From contig DXKH01000032.1 in assembly GCA_019415335.1 (NCBI GenBank), positions 1-46,057 of the forward strand: DNA of 46,057 nucleotides, given 5' to 3'. Below are positions 35,130 to 42,779 of the stretch, piece by piece. This stretch comes from Citrobacter sp. GTDB lineage: Bacteria > Pseudomonadota > Gammaproteobacteria > Enterobacterales > Enterobacteriaceae. The position numbers and the translations under genes are program-made. Within the stretch, counting starts at the first letter, position 1. Each line of letters opens with the position of its first letter. A model generated the notes under the pieces. That model made no database searches and was not told where the DNA came from. It saw only the letters and a program-made list of their open reading frames with translations.

Positions 35130-36838
35130 TGATGAAACCAGTTAAACGTCTTTACCTTTCAACGGATGAAGTGCATCTGGCGGATGCCAGCCTGGTACTG
35201 GAGCTTAACAGTTGCGGTCGGGGATTTATTACCGCAGAGACAACCACTGATTATACCGGGAAACTGGTGCGGCTGGATGTGGGATATACCGACCTGCTTT
35301 TGCGCTGGTTTACCGGTTATGTTGAACGTTCACAACCAGCTGAAAACGGTTATCAGCGTCTGTTCATTCGTGAGCTGGCCGGTGTTTTTGAAAGGATGTG
35401 GCCATGTTCATTTCAACATCCGACTTTGCGTGAAATTGCGGGATGGCTGGAAGAAAACAGCGGGATCACGGTCAGTGTGCCTGATGCACAGTACAGCGAT
35501 ACTCCCATCCCACATTTTACCCATAACGGTACCGGCTATCAGTTGCTGAACAATCTGGGCAGGGCGTTCAGTATCCAGGATTACATCTGGTACCAGCTCC
35601 CTGACGGATCTCTTTATGTGGGCGGCGCTGACAAGTCACTGTTTGCCGGTCGCCCCGTAGAAATCCCGTCAGAGTTCAGCCAGGGAGCTGCCGGCGGTAA
35701 CTCTGTGACATTACCTGTGATCCAGACAATGCGGCCAGGAGTAGAGATGAACGGTGAGCGCGTGACTAAAGTTCACCTGACTAATGACACGATGGCGATC
35801 ACATGGACGCCGAGAAACCGCGCAATGGGTAAACCTTTGCAGAAAACACCGGCACAACGACAGATTGAAAGCCATTACCCGGAACTGGCATCCGGGCTTC
35901 ATTTGCCAAAGACGGCCAGAGTCGTGGCGCACTCTGAGCCGGTAAAAAGCGGTAACTTTGCCGATCCCTTCCGGCCACGTTACGCCGTGGACGTGCAGTT
36001 GCTTGACGCAGACGGAAACCCGGACAATCAGACGCCAGTTTACTCAGCAGTGCCGTTGCCGGTACCGATGGCCGGGAATGATTCAGGTATGTTTCAGTTC
36101 CCGCCCGAAGGGACGCTGGTTGAAGTCGCATTCACGGGAGGCAGGCCGGATAAACCTTTTATCAGGCAGACGTTACCGGATGGCACCAGTCTGCCGGACA
36201 TTAAACCCGGTGAGCAATTGCAGCAGCAGCGGGAAGAAGTATCCCAGAGGGTGACTCAGGCTGGAGACTGGGTAAGGCAGACCGATCAGACCATCAGTGA
36301 AACATCGATGGTGCGGGCTGTAAAAGCTGATACAGAACAGCGCGAACTGGTAAGCCGGGAAACCACGGTTAAAGCTACTGACAAAACGACGGTGCTGGGT
36401 ACTGCCACATTACTGGCCGGTGCTGTTCTGCAGGTGAGTGCCGGTGATTTCAGTCAGGCTGTGAAGGGGAATATGCTGGCCAGTATTGAAGGAAACTCGG
36501 AAAGTGATATCAGCGGTCGGCAGTCCATGAAAGTGGCCGGCGCGGTGATGGTCGATGTGGGTGAGAGCCTGACGGAAAAGATTGCCGCGCTGCGTAAATC
36601 CGTGGCCGCTGGCGGTCAGCAGATTATGGGGCCGACAGTACATATTGGCAGTGAGAGTATCAACACCCTGTCCATGATGCTGGACACTATTGATTTGCTG
36701 GCAGAACTGGCGAGGCAGTGCGCCAGCCATTCACACCCCAGCGTAGGCACACCGACCAATGCTGCATCATTCACGGAGACTGCGACGAAAGCCGGAGAGA
36801 CCCGGATCAAATACCAGGGGATTATTGCTAATACATAG
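35129..36838 (+). CDS. baseplate hub/spike protein
   Basis: 569 residues. N-terminal two-thirds resemble the gpD/gp27-like hub (tail-tube cap); from about residue 300 an OB-like domain (PLPVPMAGNDSGMFQFPPEGTLVEVAFTGGRPDKPFI) and a beta-helical spike follow. It ends with a SHSHP segment like the HxH iron site of P2 gpV tips. It therefore appears to combine P2 gpD and gpV. Last gene of the 17-kb late operon. Confidence 0.88.
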   Translation: MMKPVKRLYLSTDEVHLADASLVLELNSCGRGFITAETTTDYTGKLVRLDVGYTDLLLRWFTGYVERSQPAENGYQRLFIRELAGVFERMWPCSFQHPTLREIAGWLEENSGITVSVPDAQYSDTPIPHFTHNGTGYQLLNNLGRAFSIQDYIWYQLPDGSLYVGGADKSLFAGRPVEIPSEFSQGAAGGNSVTLPVIQTMRPGVEMNGERVTKVHLTNDTMAITWTPRNRAMGKPLQKTPAQRQIESHYPELASGLHLPKTARVVAHSEPVKSGNFADPFRPRYAVDVQLLDADGNPDNQTPVYSAVPLPVPMAGNDSGMFQFPPEGTLVEVAFTGGRPDKPFIRQTLPDGTSLPDIKPGEQLQQQREEVSQRVTQAGDWVRQTDQTISETSMVRAVKADTEQRELVSRETTVKATDKTTVLGTATLLAGAVLQVSAGDFSQAVKGNMLASIEGNSESDISGRQSMKVAGAVMVDVGESLTEKIAALRKSVAAGGQQIMGPTVHIGSESINTLSMMLDTIDLLAELARQCASHSHPSVGTPTNAASFTETATKAGETRIKYQGIIANT

Positions 36839-36864
36839 CTTCCTGTTACACGGTGAACATTTCT

Positions 36865-36903
36865 GGACTACCTACTAATTTTTCAATTTTTTGGGTAGGC
36901 CAG
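36865..36903. terminator. weak bidirectional hairpin after the late operon
   Basis: CTACC and GGTAG pair around a T-rich interior between the hub gene and the convergent acetyltransferase; A/T runs lie on both sides. The stem is short, so this is tentative. Confidence 0.4.
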
Positions 36904-36923
36904 TACAAATGTAAAGGGAAGAT

Positions 36924-37478
36924 TTAAGCCGGTGTGATTGTATGACTCTTGCGGGTGATGTATACGCTGTTTGCTGGAATATCTTTGTTAACGAAAGACA
37001 TAGCGCCAATTGTAACATTATTCCCGATAGTCAGATCATCACCGATGATGCATGAATTTGCACCAATATCAACATTGTCGCCAATCCTGACGGCTGTTAT
37101 ACCTTCAACCGTCTTTATCCCTATAGTTGTGTTTTGCCGGATGCATACGTTTTTGCCAATCACTGCCTGCGGACAAATCACTATCCCAACGAAGTGGTAA
37201 ATCTTAAATCCTTCTCCAATCCTCGCCCCCAGACCAATGTCAGTATTATATTTTGATACAAGCATACTGTGGATTCTTCGCGCCCATTTCACTCTGGATT
37301 TTCCGCCCTGGCAGTAAAGGCAGTTGGCTATGCGCCACCAACACATAAACCTGTGACCACGCTGTCTCCAGCAACGGAGGATTATTCTCCGCCAGGAAAA
37401 TTTTTTTCTTCCATTTAGCACTTCTGCACACAAGAGTCTTTTCATTTCCTCGTAATGCAGTTTGTTGTTATTGCTCAT
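36924..37478 (-). CDS. hexapeptide-repeat acetyltransferase
   Basis: 184 residues. A basic helical N-terminus (WRRIILRCWRQRGHRFMCWWRIA) is followed by a left-handed beta-helix of hexapeptide repeats (IGLGARIGEGFKIYHFVGIVICPQAVIGKNVCIRQNTTIG.., about 75-175). The layout and the YHFVG segment resemble serine O-acetyltransferase/WcaB-type enzymes using acetyl-CoA. On the minus strand after the late operon, outside the structural genes, it looks like lysogenic-conversion cargo; a sugar in O-antigen or capsule is a plausible acceptor, but serine or another small molecule cannot be excluded. Confidence 0.85.
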   Translation of the reverse strand: MSNNNKLHYEEMKRLLCAEVLNGRKKFSWRRIILRCWRQRGHRFMCWWRIANCLYCQGGKSRVKWARRIHSMLVSKYNTDIGLGARIGEGFKIYHFVGIVICPQAVIGKNVCIRQNTTIGIKTVEGITAVRIGDNVDIGANSCIIGDDLTIGNNVTIGAMSFVNKDIPANSVYITRKSHTITPA

Positions 37479-37600
37479 GAATCGTCCCTCACGAAAATTC
37501 TAAGGATAAGAATAACATGAGGACTAGTTCTATTACTTCATCAATTAAAGTGGCACAGCCAACTTTCGACGAAATAACTGAGGAAGTGACGAAAACGGCG

Positions 37601-37798
37601 CTACACCGCACCCGCCTGCGGTTTTCGTGTTGAGAATGATTTCAGTTTTTCCGGTGGTACAAAACACATCGCCAGACCGCGCCAGCGCTGGGGCTTTGGC
37701 AGTAGTTCGCCAACTGAAATGTGTGAAATAAATTTCAAGGATTTCAGTTTTTGTGCGATGACCGGCTGTGGGTGAACAATGCCGGTGCCGGGTTTCAT
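37601..37798 (-). CDS. small ORF, unknown
   Basis: 65 residues (MKPGTGIVHPQPVIAQKLKSLKF..), basic, starting 7 bp downstream of the next ORF's stop. No motif recognised and no strong ribosome site. Included because it appears to follow the 49-residue ORF as a pair. Low certainty. Confidence 0.35.
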   Translation of the reverse strand: MKPGTGIVHPQPVIAQKLKSLKFISHISVGELLPKPQRWRGLAMCFVPPEKLKSFSTRKPQAGAV

Positions 37799-37804
37799 GC
37801 GGGA

Positions 37805-37954
37805 TTAACAGCGATTACGTGACTTTTTACGTAACGGTCGCAGCGAGATCAGATCAGTGCGTGGAAGTGTCCAGGCCTTAGCTGACGTGCTCTGGCGCGT
37901 AATAGCAATGAAATGCGGAACTGAAATACTTTGCACAGCATGAACCATCGCCAT
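37805..37954 (-). CDS. small ORF, possibly Ash-like
   Basis: 49 residues from ATG 37954 (MAMVHAVQSISVPHF.., ending KKSRNRC); the frame is open for eleven more codons upstream without a good start. The MVHAVQ start recalls small Ash-family ORFs of P4-like elements, but this is from memory. Basic C-terminus. May be a remnant. Confidence 0.35.
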   Translation of the reverse strand: MAMVHAVQSISVPHFIAITRQSTSAKAWTLPRTDLISLRPLRKKSRNRC

Positions 37955-38070
37955 ACCTGCATTAACGTATACGCTACAGTGTTCAAGTCACTAACAGATA
38001 GATATACAAAACTACCAACAAATCAGGGTGATTTCTGACCGATTCTGATTTTTTCAAAAATTGAGGGGGA

Positions 38071-38359
38071 CCATCGGAAAACCGTCACAAACGTCACAAG
38101 ACTTAAAAATAATATCTATCTCTATGATATATATAAGTAAATAGTGGTATTGAAAACCATCACAAAACTATCACAACAGCATCACAGTGTGACGGTCTTA
38201 AGCCATCACAACTCTGTTTTATAACTTACTGAATTTATTGGGTGTGACGGTTTACGTTACGTTTTGTGATGGTTTTGCCGTCACAATATTTATTTAAATT
38301 AATCATGTGGTTAAGGTGTGATTTCAGGATGCGTGATGGTTGTGACGGTTTTCCGATGG
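38071..38359. other. iteron block, candidate phage replication origin
   Basis: About a dozen copies of CCRTCACAA or its complement: direct near 38082, 38092, 38157, 38168, 38179, 38203 and 38278; inverted near 38187, 38242, 38264, 38315, 38331 and 38340. Two AT-rich stretches (38101-38155, 38284-38310) lie among them. A perfect 20-bp inverted repeat (CCATCGG..GTCACAA, 38071-38090 and 38340-38359) bounds the block. No ORF explains it. Iterons plus AT-rich DNA match origins used by P4 alpha-type primase-helicases, and this phage encodes such a protein. Confidence 0.65.
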
Positions 38360-38414
38360 CCGTCTTAAAAATGATAGGTGCGGAAGCGCAAATTCATTAA
38401 CATTTTGCAGGTAC

Positions 38415-38440
38415 AAAAAAGCCCCGATAGGCCGGGGCGT
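38415..38440 (-). terminator. terminator of the right-end operon
   Basis: Minus strand CGCCCCGGCC..GGGGC followed by six T, 20 bp after the stop of the coiled-coil gene. Confidence 0.88.
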
Positions 38441-38458
38441 TTGCGAGGTTGTTTACAG

Positions 38459-38827
38459 TTAAGTGAACAACTTAATAGCCGTAAACAAAAGAGCCATACT
38501 GGTGAATATTGAGCCAACAAGCCATACCGTCTGGGAACGGAGTTCCTTGTGTACGCTAGTAATTTCTTTATAGACACCAACGAACCCGGCCTGGAGATCT
38601 GCTTTGGCAGACTGGATATCTGATTTAGTAGCCTGGATATCTTCTTTCGTGGCTGAGTTTTCTGAACGCTCTCTCAATATTGCAATATCAAGCCGTGCTG
38701 CTGAAAGTTCAGACTCCAGCCTCTCAACTCTCTTTTCCAGCCGTTCGAGCATACCGCCACCTCCACCACCGCCGTTCTTCTTCTCGGGAAATTCCAATAA
38801 TACAAGCTTATCAGATTCTGGTTGCAT
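38459..38827 (-). CDS. poly-Gly coiled-coil membrane protein
   Basis: 122 residues. An N-terminal stretch (about 1-18) is joined by seven Gly in mixed codons to a long coiled coil (about 26-95: MLERLEKRVERLESELSAARLDIAILRERS, then seven-residue repeats ATKEDIQ-ATKSDIQ-SAKADLQ). A C-terminal membrane helix (about 99-120) ends the protein. It is tail-anchored with the coil probably in the cytoplasm. Its ATG overlaps the upstream stop (TAATG), so both proteins are made together. Small coil-plus-TM proteins of unknown function are common in prophages; exclusion or signalling roles are possible but unproven. Confidence 0.8.
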   Translation of the reverse strand: MQPESDKLVLLEFPEKKNGGGGGGGMLERLEKRVERLESELSAARLDIAILRERSENSATKEDIQATKSDIQSAKADLQAGFVGVYKEITSVHKELRSQTVWLVGSIFTSMALLFTAIKLFT

Positions 38828-39294
38828 TATGGCTGATCCCCTGGTGCGTTAATACGGTCTTCTACCCAATAAACGACGTTAGCCGCTCGGAAATAGCTGA
38901 TGAATCCACAGTTTTGACAGATGAGCCGGTATTGATGATTTGAGACTAATGGTATTTTCGACTCATCAATCAGGGATGGGGTTACATAGTGAACTGCCGT
39001 TGCATCAACGTATTGTTGAGATTCTTCTTCCGTAAGTTCTGACGGTTTTTTATCTGGGAACGGATTACGAGATGAATCCAGACTCATGGTTTCTGGTGTT
39101 GAAAGCTCTTTGTGACCACATGCTAGACAATGACCAGTAACACCTTTTTCTGCCAGAAATTCAGCGAATAATTGAGGAGTCACTAATTGTAAGCGGCGAA
39201 ACTGCTTTCTATCATGTTCATCACGCTGGGCATTGGTTTGTTGAAGAATGTGTTCGTAAATCTCTTTTGCTTTTTGATCCGCGTCAGGGGTCAT
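38827..39294 (-). CDS. zinc-ribbon protein, unknown
   Basis: 155 residues: a helical N-terminus (KAKEIYEHILQQTNAQRDEHDRKQFRRLQ), then C56-x2-C59 (HCLACGHKE) and C126-x2-C129 (LICQNCGFIS) that together make a split zinc ribbon with a 66-residue insert. No catalytic motif recognised. First gene of a two-gene minus-strand operon 120 bp inside attR, coupled to the coiled-coil membrane protein. Position next to att and lack of phage function suggest cargo, perhaps defence or superinfection exclusion. Confidence 0.8.
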   Translation of the reverse strand: MTPDADQKAKEIYEHILQQTNAQRDEHDRKQFRRLQLVTPQLFAEFLAEKGVTGHCLACGHKELSTPETMSLDSSRNPFPDKKPSELTEEESQQYVDATAVHYVTPSLIDESKIPLVSNHQYRLICQNCGFISYFRAANVVYWVEDRINAPGDQP

Positions 39295-39322
39295 GTTTAA
39301 CTTGCCTCTGTAATCTCCATGA

Positions 39323-39346
39323 AAAACCCCGATTAACGGGGTTTTG
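39323..39346. terminator. bidirectional terminator inside attR
   Basis: AAAAACCCCG / CGGGGTTTT with loop ATTAA and T-rich flanks on both strands, 28 bp upstream of the zinc-ribbon gene. Probably insulates phage from host transcription. Confidence 0.8.
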
Positions 39347-39353
39347 TTTGTCG

Positions 39354-39372
39354 ATGTGGTCGATATGTGGAC
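39354..39372. promoter_or_regulatory. candidate integrase arm-type sites, right
   Basis: ATGTGG at 39354-39359 and ATGTGGAC at 39365-39372, 11 bp apart and about 46 bp from the core; the octamer is shared with 9028-9035 on the left arm. Confidence 0.5.
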
Positions 39373-39417
39373 GTTAGTTGAAATAAATCCTTCTATTTCA
39401 ATACGCTACAGTGAAAT

Positions 39418-39439
39418 AAAACGCGCCCGAAGGCGCGTT
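39418..39439 (-). terminator. attR core and raiA terminator
   Basis: On the minus strand AACGCGCC-TTC-GGGCGCGTT forms a perfect stem, then TTTTATTT; it starts 23 bp after the raiA stop. The same segment is the right copy of the attachment core. The bases after the stem (TTTTATTTCAC) come from the phage and keep the terminator functional. Confidence 0.88.
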
Positions 39440-39462
39440 GGCGATACACTCAATGTAAGGGA

Positions 39463-39880
<418 letters not shown>

Positions 39881-40024
39881 TTATTTTGTCACTTTTTGTC
39901 AAGGGAACCTTTTTGTGAGTTATCGCAGGAAGAGGTGATTTTTAACTTGAGGAAAGCCAGAAAGCAGGCCATATTTGATGGGTTGCGTCACGCAAAAGTC
40001 AACAGGGTCATGACGCGAAACGGA

Positions 40025-40057
40025 TAAAAAAACGGCAGCCAGGGAGCTGCCGTTTTT
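40025..40057 (-). terminator. bamD terminator
   Basis: Minus strand AAAACGGCAGCT..GGCTGCCGTTTTTTT, strong stem and T-run, 15 bp after the bamD stop; the A-run on the other side would let it work from both directions. Confidence 0.92.
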
Positions 40058-40072
40058 GCATCTGAAAATTGA

Positions 40073-40810
40073 TCAGGTGTTGCTGCTGTTGGAGGCGATA
40101 ATCTTCGCCACTTTGTCAGCCTGCGCCGTCATCTGCATTTCACGATAGGCATTTTCCATCAGCGGCAGAGCGTCACGCGTTGCCTGTGTATCCGGGTAAT
40201 CGCGCAGCATACCTTCTACACGGTTAACCACTGCCACCCATGCACCGCGCTTGGTATAATAATCCGCAACGGAGTACTCATACTTCGCCAGACGATCTTT
40301 CAGGAACACCAGACGTTTGGTGGCGTCGGTGGTGTACTGGCTGTTCGGATAACCGCGAACCAGTTTTGAAAAGTCATTGAACGCAGCCCGCGCATGCTGA
40401 GGGTCACGGTCGCTACGATCGACACCAAAGAACCCTTGTAATGCGCTGTCATCTAACGCCATATTGGTCAGGCCACGCATATACATGACATAATCAATGT
40501 TAGGATGAGTCGGGTTCAGGCGGATAAAGCGATCGATGGCAGCCTGAGCAAGCGGCAGATCGGCGTTTTTGTAGTAGGCATAGATGAGATCTAACTGCAC
40601 CTGCTGAGAATAGGGACCAAATGGATAGCGGTTATCCAACGCTTCCAATTGCGTTATTGCCTGTTTCCAGTTACCGTCCTGCAGCTTTTGCTGAGCAGTC
40701 GCGTAGATTTCATTAGGCGGATTATCGGGCACCTCTTCCTTTGAACCAGAGCAACCCGCCAAAAACAGGCTCAACGTGGCTGCTGCCACCAGATATTTCA
40801 TGCGCGTCAT
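40073..40810 (-). CDS. bamD: outer membrane assembly lipoprotein BamD
   Basis: 245 residues, E. coli length. Lipobox LAGC (Cys19), then five TPR repeats ([45 protein letters not shown]..). Essential partner of BamA in folding outer-membrane beta-barrel proteins. Divergent from rluD; promoters in the 131-bp gap. Confidence 0.98.
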   Translation of the reverse strand: MTRMKYLVAAATLSLFLAGCSGSKEEVPDNPPNEIYATAQQKLQDGNWKQAITQLEALDNRYPFGPYSQQVQLDLIYAYYKNADLPLAQAAIDRFIRLNPTHPNIDYVMYMRGLTNMALDDSALQGFFGVDRSDRDPQHARAAFNDFSKLVRGYPNSQYTTDATKRLVFLKDRLAKYEYSVADYYTKRGAWVAVVNRVEGMLRDYPDTQATRDALPLMENAYREMQMTAQADKVAKIIASNSSNT

Positions 40811-40941
40811 GACGTTTTGACTTTCCTCAAAATGTTTTACGGGAGATTCTCTGTTCCTGCTCCCGGTTAAGACCAGCTACAATAGCACACTATATTAAAC
40901 GGCAAAGCCGTAAAACCCAACGTTAAACGAAGAAGCTGTAT

Positions 40942-41922
40942 ATGGCACAACGAGTACAACTCAACGCAACGGTATCCGAAAATCAACTCGGTCAACGCTT
41001 AGATCAAGCTTTGGCCGAAATGTTCCCTGATTATTCGCGATCGCGCATAAAAGATTGGATTCTTGATCAGCGCGTGCTGGTCAACGGTAAACTTTGCGAC
41101 AAACCAAAAGAAAAAGTGTTAGGCGGAGAACGGGTCGCCATCGATGCTGAAATCGATGAAGAAATCCGCTTCGAGCCTCAGGATATCCCACTGGATATCG
41201 TTTATGAAGATGATGACATCATTGTTATCAACAAGCCACGCGATCTGGTGGTTCACCCTGGCGCGGGCAACCCGGACGGCACGGTTCTGAATGCGTTACT
41301 GCATTATTATCCGCCGATTGCTGATGTTCCACGCGCAGGTATTGTCCATCGCCTGGATAAAGACACCACCGGACTGATGGTGGTTGCGAAAACTGTTCCG
41401 GCGCAAACGCGGCTGGTGGAAGCGCTGCAACTGCGTGAGATCACTCGTGAATACGAAGCGGTGGCGATCGGTCATATGACCGCAGGTGGCACGGTGGAAG
41501 AACCAATCAGCCGTCACCCAACGAAGCGTACTCATATGGCGGTGCATCCGATGGGTAAACCAGCGGTCACGCACTATCGCATTATGGAACACTTCCGTGT
41601 GCACACGCGTCTGCGGTTGCGTCTGGAGACCGGACGTACGCACCAGATCCGCGTGCACATGGCGCATATTACCCATCCGCTGGTGGGTGATCAGGTGTAC
41701 GGTGGCCGTCCGCGTCCGCCGAAAGGGGCGTCGGATGCATTTATCTCTACATTGCGTAAATTCGACCGTCAGGCGCTGCATGCCACCATGCTGCGTCTGT
41801 ATCACCCGATTTCCGGTATCGAAATGGAATGGCATGCACCGATCCCGCAGGATATGGTTGAACTGATTGACGCGATGCGTGCGGATTTCGAAGAGCATAA
41901 GGATGACGTGGCCTGGCTATGA
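40942..41922 (+). CDS. rluD: 23S rRNA pseudouridine synthase RluD
   Basis: 326 residues: N-terminal S4 RNA-binding domain (about 18-75) and RluA-type catalytic domain with HRLDKDTTG, catalytic D139. Makes pseudouridines 1911, 1915 and 1917 in helix 69 of 23S rRNA. Stop overlaps pgeF start by 4 bp. Confidence 0.98.
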   Translation: MAQRVQLNATVSENQLGQRLDQALAEMFPDYSRSRIKDWILDQRVLVNGKLCDKPKEKVLGGERVAIDAEIDEEIRFEPQDIPLDIVYEDDDIIVINKPRDLVVHPGAGNPDGTVLNALLHYYPPIADVPRAGIVHRLDKDTTGLMVVAKTVPAQTRLVEALQLREITREYEAVAIGHMTAGGTVEEPISRHPTKRTHMAVHPMGKPAVTHYRIMEHFRVHTRLRLRLETGRTHQIRVHMAHITHPLVGDQVYGGRPRPPKGASDAFISTLRKFDRQALHATMLRLYHPISGIEMEWHAPIPQDMVELIDAMRADFEEHKDDVAWL

Positions 41923-42650
41923 GTGAGCTTATTGTCCCGCAGTGGCCCCTGCCGAACGGTGTGGCGGCCTGCAGTTCGACCCGTACCGGCGGTGTGAGTT
42001 TACCTCCGTATGATGCTTTAAATCTGGGGGCCCACTGTGGCGATAACCCGGAGCATGTCGAAGAGAACCGCAGACGCCTGTTTGCTGCGGGCAATCTGCC
42101 TTCAAAACCGGTCTGGCTGGAACAGGTGCATGGGAAAAATGTCCTGAAGCTGACCGGCGAGCCTTACGCCTCTAAACGGGCGGATGCGTCATACAGTAAT
42201 ACGCCGGGTACCGTTTGTGCGGTAATGACGGCAGACTGTCTGCCCGTACTCTTTTGTAATCGGGCAGGAACGGAGGTGGCGGCAGCCCATGCGGGCTGGC
42301 GTGGATTATGTGAAGGCGTACTGGAAGAGACGGTGGCCTGCTTTGCCGATAAGCCTGAAAATATTCTTGCCTGGTTAGGCCCGGCGATTGGCCCTGCGGC
42401 GTTTGAAGTCGGACCAGAGGTGCGCGAGGCGTTTATCGCCAAAGAGGCTAATGCGCATGAAGCCTTTGCGCCTCACGGCGAAAAATATCTGGCGAATATT
42501 TATCAGCTTGCGCGTCAGCGCCTGGCAAATGTCGGTGTTGAGCAAATTTATGGCGGCGACCGCTGTACTTTTAGTGAAAATGAGACTTTCTTCTCTTATC
42601 GTCGCGACAAGACCACAGGGCGTATGGCAAGTTTTATTTGGCTGATATAA
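41919..42650 (+). CDS. pgeF: PgeF / YfiH laccase-domain protein
   Basis: 243 residues with the family's metal and active-site segments EQVHG, TADCLPVLF and AHAGWRG. In E. coli the protein removes wrongly incorporated amino acids from UDP-MurNAc peptides (peptidoglycan editing factor); a polyphenol-oxidase activity has also been reported. Coupled to rluD through ATGA. Confidence 0.95.
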   Translation: MSELIVPQWPLPNGVAACSSTRTGGVSLPPYDALNLGAHCGDNPEHVEENRRRLFAAGNLPSKPVWLEQVHGKNVLKLTGEPYASKRADASYSNTPGTVCAVMTADCLPVLFCNRAGTEVAAAHAGWRGLCEGVLEETVACFADKPENILAWLGPAIGPAAFEVGPEVREAFIAKEANAHEAFAPHGEKYLANIYQLARQRLANVGVEQIYGGDRCTFSENETFFSYRRDKTTGRMASFIWLI

Positions 42651-42712
42651 CCTAAAGAATCAAGACGATCCGGTACGTGTAATTTTCTTTTCACATAATT
42701 CAGGTCAATAAC

Positions 42713-42741
42713 CTTGAATAATTGAGGGATGACCTCATTTA
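42713..42741 (+). promoter_or_regulatory. sigma32 heat-shock promoter of clpB
   Basis: CTTGAA at 42713-42718 and CCTCATTTA at 42733-42741 with a 14-bp spacer, a good RpoH match, 39 bp before the clpB ATG. Confidence 0.88.
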
Positions 42742-42779
42742 ATCTCCAGTAGCAAATTTGACCTGTTATGGGAGGAGTT

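Larger units (their letters stand above)
37479..38458. other. gene-poor interval of the prophage right arm
   Basis: About 980 bp with no convincing gene on the plus strand. From left to right it holds the acetyltransferase 5' region, two small minus-strand ORFs (37601-37954), a hairpin-like AAATCAG..CTGATTT followed by T (38020-38054), the iteron block 38071-38359, and a terminator at 38415-38440. The cos site may lie here if the genome is circularly arranged as in HP1, but I could not identify it. Confidence 0.7.
8907..39439. mobile_element. P2-superfamily (HP1/K139-like tail) prophage
   Basis: About 30.5 kb between an imperfect 22-bp direct repeat (8907-8928 and 39418-39439). It holds integrase, repressor, cox-like gene, replication protein, Ogr activator, portal, large terminase, scaffold, capsid, small terminase, head completion, sheath, tube, holin, endolysin, spanins, tape measure, baseplate, fibre and hub, all open. 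Head genes Q-P-O-N-M-L follow P2 order, while the tail module is of the HP1/K139 type and the replication module is of neither. Removing it would place pheL directly behind raiA, which is the E. coli order. Confidence 0.96.

Noticed and set aside
38071..38359. CRISPR array
   Set aside because: Repeat units are only about 9 bp, in both orientations and at irregular spacing; no cas genes.
38740..38775. Poly-Gly run as a sequencing or slippage artefact
   Set aside because: The seven Gly use mixed codons (GGC, GGT, GGA) and the frame continues into a regular coiled coil and TM helix.
36839..39400. cos site
   Set aside because: Expected here for an HP1-like map or near 16700 for a P2-like map, but I found no sequence that I can defend as cos.
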